Positions 57,301-64,000 of a DNA stretch of 64,000 nt are shown here, in pieces. Positions within the stretch are counted from its first letter, which is position 1. Each line of letters begins with the position of its first letter. The stretch spans positions 116,647 through 180,646 of the forward strand of contig NW_014577625.1 of assembly GCF_000485595.1 (NCBI RefSeq), read 5' to 3'. Both the position numbers and the translations under genes were made by a program. The notes under the pieces are model-generated. The model did not search any database and had not been told where the DNA came from. It saw only the letters and a program-made list of their open reading frames with translations. This DNA comes from Priapulus caudatus. Taxonomy: Eukaryota; Priapulida; Priapulimorpha; Priapulimorphida; Priapulidae.

Positions 57301-58825
57301 GTTGACGCACTATCACACACAATAAAAAGGTTCTCACTTCACAACACACACACACACACACACACACACAACACACACACTTACACACAAAATCATGGTG
57401 ATCCAAAATCGTGTGGGGGGGACATTTGATATGATGTCCCCCCTCTGAAAATTCGTGGGGGGGACATGTCCCCCTGTCCCCCCCTGGATTTGCGCCCCTA
57501 AGTGAAACCACGTCTGACGTTCGAAGCTATAACTACATAATAATAAGAGGTATCGATACACAGTAAAGTGTGATGACAAGTTGGATGTTCAGCGCTAGTT
57601 CTGATTAATTTTTATTGGATTTCACATAATCAATCATAGGTAAATATGGGCATGGAAATGTTGAATATCTTGTGTTTCTAGCCTGTCATACTCCTCTCTA
57701 TTGTCCATTCCTGTTATTATTTATATTTATTATACAACTCAATATTTTCTATATATAGTCATAATGGAATATAACATTATTTGAAATGCATGTTTTATAA
57801 TTGGGAATTTTTTAATAGTTTGTCAAGAAACGAGCATACTGGTCTTTATGTGAAAAGTGTTATTTGACCTTTTTCTGTATTTTACAGGTGTGGTCATGAC
57901 AGTAGAGCGCGAGGGAATGCCATTCTATAAAAATCCATTTGAGAAAGGCAATCTGCACATTAGATTTGACGTTAGGTTTCCTGAAAATGGTTTTGCTGAC
58001 AACAGTGCGCTTGTGGTGAGTTCACTAATTATAATTTCAGCAGAATTTGATACTCTGTGAAAGACTTCAGGTCTGAATATTGTGTTTAAGAAGTATGAAT
58101 TGTGGAAAAAAAATCTGTGTTGCTGATTTGTAACTGAATCGATTCACACATGCATGATTCGTAGCTCATCTGTATGGTTAAATTGTAGCAATAGTCATCA
58201 TATTTTCTTTTCATCATTTTTTGAGAAATGTTGGTCATAAGCAGGTTTTGTGTATCTGCAAGCGTATGTCCTATGATCATGATGGGCAGCGCTTGTGCCG
58301 AGTTGCAGTCCATATAGATATAGTAATAGATCTAACACTGATTTGATTGTATATAATTTTAAGCATATAGCAGCAAGTTGCTGTCAGTCGTGCATCATCT
58401 GCAATATCTGTTCACTGATGCAGGCGTTATTAGGTGTCAGCACACGTATCAGCAGCTTATGTTGTCTAGCAACGTAGAAAAAGTTGCTTCAGATATTCAG
58501 AAATCATTCTCTAGTTAAATTTATTTTGATTCATTCATTCAACCCAGATGTTTCTGTTCCATTTTGTAAGAACCCATCAAACGCTTGCCTGCAGCATAGG
58601 TACGCTATACAGGTGTACATGGTATGAGCGTGTCGTTTACCTGTGCAGGAATTGGAGGCGATGTTGCCGCCGCGTCCACAGTTCATCATGCCGACCGGCG
58701 AACACATGGAGGAGGTGAACCTGCACGACTACAACCCTCACGACGAGCGTGGCAGCGGCAGGACCGACGCCTACCACGAGGATGAGGAGGAGAGTGGTGC
58801 CGGGGTGCGCTGTGCTCACCAATAG
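45329..58825 (+). CDS. DNAJA2: DNAJA2 gene, type I HSP40/DnaJ co-chaperone (10 coding exons)
   Basis: Ten exons join to 412 residues, the same length as human DNAJA2. Order: J domain with HPD at 33-35, which stimulates HSP70 ATPase; Gly/Met/Phe-rich linker (about 80-110); four zinc-binding CxxCxG motifs at Cys147/150, 163/166, 190/193 and 206/209; two beta-rich client-binding domains; acidic tail ending CAHQ, a CaaX-type farnesylation box at Cys409. It is a cytosolic co-chaperone of HSC70. Every junction is GT-AG and phase-consistent, except that exon 1 as written has one surplus A before its donor. Introns are loaded with transposons. A damaged second copy of exon 1 lies at 30737-30812, within the duplicated block. 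The C-terminal motif and zinc-region wording match DNAJA2 better than DNAJA1 or DNAJA4. Confidence 0.96.
46584..46643 (+). CDS. DNAJA2: DNAJA2 exon 2 (J domain helix II, HPD)
   Basis: Encodes 20 codons, [20 protein letters not shown], containing the HPD loop that contacts HSP70. Acceptor is TTTTTTTATTCAG and donor is GTAAGT; phase 0 on both sides. It lies in clean sequence just after the noisy block ends near 46455. Confidence 0.95.
46773..47115. mobile_element. hAT-like MITE, family 1 copy 2
   Basis: The element is 343 bp in DNAJA2 intron 2. Ends are CAGGGTGCAAAATTAAC and AAATTTCTACCCCTG, flanked by exact CTATTA (46767-46772 and 47116-47121). It aligns along its length with the inverted element at 23627-23940. 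Confidence 0.88.
47562..47670 (+). CDS. DNAJA2: DNAJA2 exon 3 (end of J domain)
   Basis: Encodes [21 protein letters not shown] and [10 protein letters not shown], the conserved J-domain helices III/IV. Acceptor ends TTGTTCTAG, donor is G|GTAAGTAA. It ends in phase 1. Confidence 0.95.
47696..49178. mobile_element. hAT-like element in DNAJA2 intron 3 (right end unclear)
   Basis: Begins CAAGGCTCGACACTAAC, followed by GGCCCGATCGGGCCACCAAA; a second block GCCCGATCGGGCCACCAAAT and GGTGGCCCGACATC lies at 49098-49170. An interior stretch (about 48800-49010) matches, inverted, the MITE at 32467-33109. No matching right terminus or target duplication is visible, so the boundary is approximate. Confidence 0.65.
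49667..49802 (+). CDS. DNAJA2: DNAJA2 exon 4 (G/F linker)
   Basis: Encodes the [11 protein letters not shown] motif followed by a Gly/Met-rich linker and a basic run (ARRARRQRG), ending DTLHPLR. The acceptor is TATTTTCAG and the donor [18 protein letters not shown]-type wording is characteristic of DNAJA2. Confidence 0.94.
50375..50455 (+). CDS. DNAJA2: DNAJA2 exon 5 (first zinc motif)
   Basis: Encodes [20 protein letters not shown] then CLACKG, the first CxxCxG. Acceptor is TATTTTTCAG, donor GG|GTATCG. The intron that follows is about 4 kb and contains the PIF/Harbinger transposon and nested MITEs. Confidence 0.94.
50767..52707 (-). mobile_element. PIF/Harbinger DNA transposon, complete ends
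   Basis: The element is 1941 bp with long imperfect terminal inverted repeats of about 45 bp: left starts TGGCCCAGTCACACATAC, right inverted TGCGCCAGTCACACATAC. Target duplication is TAA (50764-50766 and 52708-52710), as expected for the superfamily. It encodes a DDE nuclease on the minus strand. It lies in DNAJA2 intron 5, antisense to the host gene. Subterminal regions are rich in repeated ACGCTG/GCTAGC-type words. Confidence 0.92.
50854..52057 (-). pseudogene. Harbinger (HARBI1-like) DDE transposase, inactivated
   Basis: Starts at 52057 with a basic segment containing [16 protein letters not shown], typical of Harbinger transposases, then the DDE_Tnp_4 nuclease with ALDGKHV (first Asp), FIGDDAF (second Asp) and [12 protein letters not shown] (Glu). 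Two lesions are visible: a run of ten G at 51868-51877, where nine would keep frame, and an in-frame TAA about 50 codons later, just before [10 protein letters not shown]. The end also looks lost: after LIVTACM (near 51060) the frame runs into subterminal DNA instead of the usual VCLHNYL-type tail. The first lesion could be a sequencing error, the other two not. Confidence 0.9.
53226..54012. mobile_element. hAT-like MITE carrying a nested MITE
   Basis: The element is 787 bp in DNAJA2 intron 5. Ends are CAGTGCTGCCACT and AGTGGCAGCACTG, flanked by CACGTA (53220-53225 and 54013-54018). Both flanks of the interior contain repeated TACTTTTT words. The nested element is at 53478-53792. Confidence 0.85.
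53478..53792. mobile_element. hAT-like MITE nested in another MITE
   Basis: The element is 315 bp. Ends are CAGTGTTTCCC and GGGAAACACTG, flanked by CATTG (53473-53477 and 53793-53797). A related copy forms the end of segment Z (36940-37268). Confidence 0.82.
54431..54564 (+). CDS. DNAJA2: DNAJA2 exon 6 (zinc motifs 2 and 3)
   Basis: Encodes [19 protein letters not shown], then a stretch ending [21 protein letters not shown]. It carries the second and third CxxCxG motifs. Acceptor is TATTTCAG, donor G|GTAAAT. Confidence 0.95.
55013..55155 (+). CDS. DNAJA2: DNAJA2 exon 7 (zinc motif 4)
   Basis: Encodes [17 protein letters not shown] through [13 protein letters not shown] to GEGDQQ. It completes the zinc domain and returns to client-binding domain I. 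Acceptor is GTATTAG, donor CAG|GTAAGT. Confidence 0.95.
55764..55965 (+). CDS. DNAJA2: DNAJA2 exon 8 (client-binding domains)
   Basis: Encodes [20 protein letters not shown], then [18 protein letters not shown] and AGQVLRP. The wording matches DNAJA2 client-binding domains I/II. Acceptor is GTCTTGCAG and donor G|GTAGTG. The next intron carries a 1.6-kb foldback element. Confidence 0.95.
56880..57245. repeat. Tandem array of about 107-bp G-rich unit
   Basis: Four diverged units containing TTAGACCCACTCAGATGCG, TTTTCTGCGCGAGCA and GGTCCGGACCCAGACCGAGC. A single related unit occurs in the MITE at 26782-27241. It lies inside the foldback element. Confidence 0.85.
57343..57384. repeat. (AC)n microsatellite inside foldback element
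   Basis: AC repeats between the G-rich array and the right arm of the intron 8 foldback element. Confidence 0.93.
57888..58015 (+). CDS. DNAJA2: DNAJA2 exon 9 (client-binding domain II)
   Basis: Encodes [20 protein letters not shown] then [15 protein letters not shown]. The EGMP-NPFEKGDL-like motif is a hallmark of DnaJ C-terminal domain II. Acceptor is TATTTTACAG, donor GTG|GTGAGT. Confidence 0.95.
58649..58825 (+). CDS. DNAJA2: DNAJA2 exon 10 (acidic tail, CAHQ, stop)
   Basis: Encodes [11 protein letters not shown], then an acidic tail (YHEDEEESG) and GVRCAHQ followed by TAG at 58823-58825. The CAHQ ending is identical to vertebrate DNAJA2 and is a CaaX-type prenylation signal. Acceptor is CCTGTGCAG. 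The exon is markedly GC-richer than its surroundings. Confidence 0.95.
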   Translation, partial: ELEAMLPPRPQFIMPTGEHMEEVNLHDYNPHDERGSGRTDAYHEDEEESGAGVRCAHQ

Positions 58826-59533
58826 ACCACCCCTCCCCCTACTGCTGGGTTGCAGTCGTGCGTTCCTGTCTTTTCATGCTCCTAGTGAATATTTATTTGT
58901 TCCGTGTTCCGGCAGTATACAGTTTGGCATCCGACGTTCATCGCGCTGCTTTTCGGCCACGTGTGGTTCAATCCACGTGGGTACACACACGTACACGTAA
59001 TTTGTGCTCTGGTCGAAATCTACGTTTCCTACCGTTTCTAATTAATGTTCTTTTAATGCATTCGGCCCGTGTTGTCTCGCTTGTTCTTCATTGGTTGATG
59101 TTTGACGTGTTTTGTCCTCACGCGTTGTTTGTCGGATGGTGTTTAGCATGCCTTCTCCTGTACGTGTGAGCATGTCTTAGTGAGGCACGTGTTGTTCGTT
59201 TTGTGTTATTGGGAGTGCACAGCCGTGTGTAAGCTCAATCACGTATTTTGTGCAGAATGTGGTAGCAAAAGCATCTATTTATGGTAACAAACTGTACTCA
59301 ATATACTGCAGGTTCTTCACTGTGGAATCTTTTACTACAAAGATTTGAGAATCTGAAGTAACAATATGTGCACATTCGTGTTATAACTGCACGCATACAC
59401 AGCTTCAACAATCTGACCAATTAACGAAATAGTGGTCAAAACCCTACTACTTTCAAACTTCCCCAGTTTGTCATATACATCATATATAGTATTAGGCTAA
59501 GCAAAATTATAGTTGTGTTTCCGGTTACAGTGA

Positions 59534-59539
59534 AATAAA
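59534..59539 (+). other. Candidate DNAJA2 polyadenylation signal
   Basis: AATAAA lies about 710 bases after the DNAJA2 stop. It would give a plausible 3'UTR. No transcript evidence is available and the hexamer is common in AT-rich DNA. Confidence 0.35.
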
Positions 59540-60293
59540 AGTTATTGTCTGTGAAAAACTTTTTTAACAACGTTTCATTGCTAAATTTATAAAGACGATG
59601 GGCAGTTTAAATATTTTTACAGTCAGTGAAACTCGTCGTTATAGAGAATAATTGAACCCAATCATTCACCATGCCTGCCTCACGTGTACGCAGGCAAGCA
59701 GACATTCACCCGCCTGCACACATACAGACACGATGCTGAATTTCTGCCTTGCAATTTGGCTACCTGAAGGTACAGGCACAGGGGTTCATGATCCGTTAAA
59801 CATCTGCCAAGTGACCAGAAACGAGGGCCGTGCTCGTGTCTTAAAACACGTGAGGCCGGGAACGGCCTGAAATTTTTTTTTATTGGAGAATGCAATGCAA
59901 ACGCTATGTTCGGCCGACTGGAAACAGGTCTTTTTGGCCTTGAGTTTATTTTATAGTCAGCCAATCCATTGCGTAGTGTTGCCAATCTATTGCAGAGTGC
60001 TTTGCAGGGCCTAGTGAAATTGATAGTCCTATCCATGGCGGTCTCCGTTGCCCAAAAATAGAAGTGGCTGACCAAGCACCCATTTAAATGCTGCTTGTCT
60101 GTGTTACTTCGTTGGAAGACGATAGCAGCTGGTGTGTGGAGTGGTTGTAGGGAACACTGACATTTGTTTTCCAGTGATGTCCGTCGCACATTGCTTTCCT
60201 CTTTACGCTTAATGGTCACAGTGGTAGCATGTAGTCATGGTGCTAGCTTCCCTTCCGGTGCACGCGCTGATGATGATGTAACTCGGGTTAGAT

Positions 60294-60490
60294 CAGGGGC
60301 GGATCCAGAGGGTTTGGGTGACCAGTTTCCATAGTTCTAGTCTCAGCTAGGGGGGTCCGGCGGCATGCCCCCCCCCGGGAATTTAAAAAAAATTAGGCTA
60401 TATTTGGTGCATTCTGGTGGATTTTGAGGGTCAATTCTGAAGATACCCAGCCTGTGACCGGTTTCCTAAATCCGCCTAAATCCGCGCCTG
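60294..60490. mobile_element. Short hAT-like MITE
   Basis: The element is 197 bp. Ends are CAGGGGCGGATCC and AAATCCGCGCCTG, flanked by TAGAT (60289-60293 and 60491-60495). It lies downstream of DNAJA2. Confidence 0.8.
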
Positions 60491-62140
60491 TAGATAGTCT
60501 ATAAAGCAAGACGAGTGATGGATGCCGCGAAGAAACTAACTGCTGTTTACATCGACGAAATCTGCGCGGGTGCTGTTAGGCTGTGCGGGAAAGGCGATAT
60601 CACTTGTATAGTGTATGTTCTGTGTATTGCATCAATCCGGCTAACATGCAAATACCCTCGCTAAATGATGGAGAAACAGCTCGGAAGAGCTACACGTTAC
60701 TTAAGAGAAACAAACCTGTAGCCTAATAACAATTGCACTCGTCTCCTTACTCGGGTGTAGAATTGATTTGGGGTGCTTTTTCGGCGTGCGTGTTTTACAC
60801 ATTATCCAGTTGGCATGTATGCATGGGTTGATTAATCCTCACTACTCTAAATATCCTGACTATGTTGTCATATAGCAGCAGTCGGTCAGTACTTGTGGAG
60901 CACCGTGGTCTATTTCACCTCACAATAGATGACGGGATGACTTAATCGCTAGCATTAGTAAATGTCAGTGTTGGATTCAGCAGGACATCCATGAACATAC
61001 CCTGGACGCTGGGCGATGCATCCTAAAGTGTGATACAACGTTGATATAGCGGTCACGAGAATATAGGCCCTTTCACCCGGTCTTGCTCATCTCGTCCCCA
61101 AGATCTCGCCAATGTATTGGTGGTTCGGCCTGCGCACTTGGTAGTAATCTCTTGAGGTTTTTGGCACAGGTTAGAGTAAATAGGTCTGTGAGGCATTCAG
61201 AATTTGCAGTGATGACATTGCCGTTTGCTTAATCGGTGACGGCTGTAAGTGCGCGCATGGTATTAGAAGTAAATATAAACAACCCGTGTTTTTATTCGCT
61301 CCGGGTAGTATGGCAATGGGAAAAGGCCAGTGTAGTTGTTGTCGCATTGCAATGACTATATTACCAAATGCACGACAGTCATAACACCTATGATCATTCT
61401 CTATTGATACATCTCTATTATTCACTCTTGATCATATGTTTACGTGTCGATTCATGCCGATGCGAGCGGATTTATTAATCAGCTCTCCACACCGTATATA
61501 ATGTTAGTTTATGTTTTAGGACAGCCCAACAGGTCTGTGATAAGTCATGATTTTGTGACAGACGCGCCACGAAACTGTAAGTTGTGCGTTAATCGCTGGG
61601 TTCACGTGTTACCTTTGCGGCTATGTAATCTGTGAGAATTGTCTATGTGTGTATAATTGGTCAGCTAGTGAGAAGTGATTATAGATTACTTCAGTATGAA
61701 TACAGCTTCGTGCGGAAAAAGGTACCGAAGACTGTAATGTAAAGATGTAAAGAAGAGTTGAGACATGGAAAAATTTACGAGCTGTTTTTGATAACAGTAT
61801 CTCACCAGTTAAGACTGAGAATCCCGTATTTTCATGATGATTTAATGATAACAGCAATTTAATAGGTCTTCAGTCACGTGTAGGGTATAAATAAACCTGC
61901 AGTGACAGTGCAGTGCAAATGACAAATTTAATAACCCTACATTGTGTTGAATGTCTTCGTTTAGTTAAATGGTTATCGGCAAACATAATGAATGAGTCTT
62001 TAGCCTAATGAACATGTTAGTATCCGACAGCGTTTTGGAAAGTTCGAGTTGAGTGTTGCAGTGCTACCTACTAAACTGTATCATTCTGTTAATTTTCCAT
62101 GGCTGAACTGTCACGGTTTTACATAATATACGCATATTAT

Positions 62141-62184
62141 CAAGAGTCTATCAATAGATATGAGAGATTATTGATAGACTCTTG
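62141..62184. mobile_element. Micro-palindrome with exact 7-bp duplication (instance 5)
   Basis: 44 bp, CAAGAGTCTATCAATA paired with TATTGATAGACTCTTG. Flanked by exact ATATTAT at 62134-62140 and 62185-62191. Confidence 0.85.
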
Positions 62185-63574
62185 ATATTATCTGACACAT
62201 GCAAATGCCAACATGTGGTTTCCCTATGAAGTAAATACACTTCAGAAAAGTTTTAAATACTTGATACGAATATAAATTCATTATATAGTTAAATTCCAAC
62301 GTTTGTGATGACGGCTGAAGATCGATAGGCACGAACACTGGTGGTACCTGCTGTTACTGCATTGACTATTGTCGAAGAGGGGCCAGAGTTGGAGCGTATC
62401 GTATGGTCGTGTGACGGCTAGTGAATATATAGATTGCATAGCTTTTGGGAAAAATTGGGTTTCGAATTAACTTAATCTGTTGAAGTAACAACTCTAGCCA
62501 CTGTCACGAATACTGAATATATTTCGAATGGCGCGGGTGTCTATTCTTTCTGGAGTTAGGTGGTTGTGTGTCTGGTTATACATATTGACATTGTCTCGTA
62601 GCAATAGATACGGCGCATTGCGTGATGTACAAAACTGTGTAATGAATGGTTCACCTCAAATATAATTGCTATGATAGTCACTTTAACTTTATATTGTCAT
62701 TATTCATTTCGATATGTTAATTGTCGTCCGTCTGATCTTGGTGATGAACAGTCAAAATCATAGAGCACGATTTTAAAGTGATAAAACACTCGCAGCCGAT
62801 AAATTGTGTGTATTTCTTTACCGACTGAAGTTAGATCACAAGTTTATTGCGTCTTTAGCGTTATCCATTCTTTGTGATTATAATGTTCGGCATGGCTACT
62901 ATCTTCTAACAGCGATCATATTTTATTAGAATTAGGTATTTAAAAATTAAAATGCATACTCCGGAATAGGTTACTATAAAAAAAATCAAACGCATTGTCT
63001 CCCTCGCAGAAGAATATGGAGCCCAACCTTCTCAACGTCCCGAGTCCGCACATTTTCGTGTGTCGAGTTTACCCGCCTGTAGGTCAATGTCCGCGTGAGT
63101 CAATTAAGATGACCCGCCTGGAGATCGGGCAGCTCAACTCACCAGCTAACTCATGTGAGATTGAAAATTGAGATTGATCATGTGGGACAAAATTATACTC
63201 TACGCATAATTAAAGGTTATTCCCACAAAAATACCACACACTTATATTTATATACAAGTACATCAACCATCATAACAAACCAGACAGAAATGATCCCCTG
63301 CCGTACCTTGAAATTATTGCACTCAAATCAAGTAATTTTATTATTTAGCTCAACACTATTGCGTCCATCAGATTTGTTCTCCATGTAAAAGACTGCTTTC
63401 GGTACATTTGAATGTGAATTATATGCAATAAAGATTTAATAATAATACGAATAGACGTTCTGACGTCCGAATGTGTAAAACATCCTAAATGAGTGAGATT
63501 AGATTTGTATTTTTACCACGGTTGGAGAGGAAGAGGTAGGCCTACTAAGGGTGCTTAAAAACATGAATACGTGC

Positions 63575-63783
63575 AGGTAAAGCTAATGGGTTAGATAACA
63601 ATATCAAGATAATATGCCTGCAAAATTTATAAAAGATGGATCAAATATTATTTGCTCAGCTGTTACACGTGTAATCAACATGTCAGTCATCCAAGGAAAA
63701 ATCCCCGATGACATGAAGGCAGCAAGAGTCATCCCAATACATAAAAAGAACAGCAAAACAGAACCCTCAAACCTCAATAAATG
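63575..63783 (+). pseudogene. Non-LTR reverse transcriptase fragment
   Basis: Encodes a short stretch typical of the region just before the RT core: a KANGLD-like motif, MPAKFIKDGSN, then MKAARVIPIHKKNSKTEPSN, ending in LNK and a stop where NYRPIS would normally follow. A small indel separates the first motif from the rest. The element is truncated on both sides. The palindrome at 63821-63863 follows 38 bp later. Confidence 0.75.
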
Positions 63784-63820
63784 AGCATATAAGAAAACTA
63801 GTAATATATAGGCCTACGGA

Positions 63821-63863
63821 CAAAGAGCTTATAATGATTATTATTATCATTATAAGCTCTTTG
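63821..63863. mobile_element. Micro-palindrome with exact 7-bp duplication (instance 6)
   Basis: 43 bp, CAAAGAGCTTATAATGAT paired perfectly with ATCATTATAAGCTCTTTG. Flanked by exact CTACGGA at 63814-63820 and 63864-63870. Confidence 0.85.
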
Positions 63864-64000
63864 CTACGGATCAAAAAACAAAAACATTAACAAGCAAACT
63901 AACCAAATTTGCGAGCAAGACATAAATAGGCAAGTAAAGGAATAACTCACAAGAATTATATGGATAAAGCATTTATACAAAATAAAATGATAAAATGTAG

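Larger units (their letters stand above)
56069..57713. mobile_element. Foldback-type element with about 215-bp inverted repeats
   Basis: The element is 1645 bp in DNAJA2 intron 8. Arms of roughly 215 bp (56069-56284 and 57500-57713) start CAGGAGTGGA and end TCCATTCCTG. They are flanked by an exact 7-bp direct repeat TTATTAT (56062-56068 and 57714-57720). The interior includes a GC-rich tandem array and a CAGGGG-type MITE fragment. No transposase. Confidence 0.85.
58826..63574. other. Region downstream of DNAJA2
   Basis: The first 700 bp are probably DNAJA2 3'UTR. Beyond that I see only the MITE at 60294, the micro-palindrome at 62141 and ordinary AT-rich DNA. Confidence 0.5.

Noticed and set aside
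59680-60219. 179-codon minus-strand open frame downstream of DNAJA2
   Set aside because: No recognisable domain and mixed composition. It overlaps probable 3' flanking DNA. It could be tested with transcripts, but nothing in it supports a gene.

Overview
This window is nuclear DNA from an animal, most likely an invertebrate. It is AT-rich and intron-rich, packed with microsatellites and non-autonomous DNA transposons, and carries two genes with clear animal orthologues split by GT-AG introns. I cannot name the species. The (CCCTAA)n tract and the mix of hAT-like, PIF/Harbinger and non-LTR elements fit many marine bilaterians.

Two protein-coding genes lie head to head. On the minus strand, PSKH1 (protein serine kinase H1, Golgi/membrane-anchored CaMK-group kinase) has three coding exons: 26117-25173, 8784-8561 and 7926-7806. 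They are separated by introns of about 16.4 kb and 634 bp and give 429 residues. On the plus strand, DNAJA2 (type I HSP40 co-chaperone) has ten coding exons from 45329 to 58825 and gives 412 residues, from the J-domain HPD motif through four zinc CxxCxG motifs to a C-terminal CAHQ prenylation box. Its first exon carries one surplus A in an A-run at the splice donor, probably a sequencing error. A second, more damaged copy of exon 1 lies at 30737-30812.

Layout: 1-7.8 kb is flanking DNA with small transposons. 7.8-26.1 kb is PSKH1, whose giant intron holds a Harbinger-type MITE carrying a MADF-domain remnant, a satellite array, hAT-like elements and near-perfect palindromes. 26.6-46.45 kb is a troubled region: a block of about 9-10 kb appears twice, in different order, with a 35-N gap and dense small indels, which looks like gaps filled with raw long reads. 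It holds two degenerate non-LTR reverse transcriptases, one split in frame by a hAT MITE, and a 1-kb foldback element. 46.5-58.8 kb is the rest of DNAJA2, whose introns hold a complete PIF/Harbinger transposon with a broken transposase, nested hAT-like MITEs and a 1.6-kb foldback. 58.8-64 kb is intergenic with a non-LTR RT fragment at the end.

The most novel pattern is a set of tiny palindromes (26-50 bp) beginning CAAGAG and ending CTCTTG, flanked by 7-bp direct repeats. Three have perfect duplications and three match at 6 of 7 bases. They look like an undescribed family of micro-foldback insertions.
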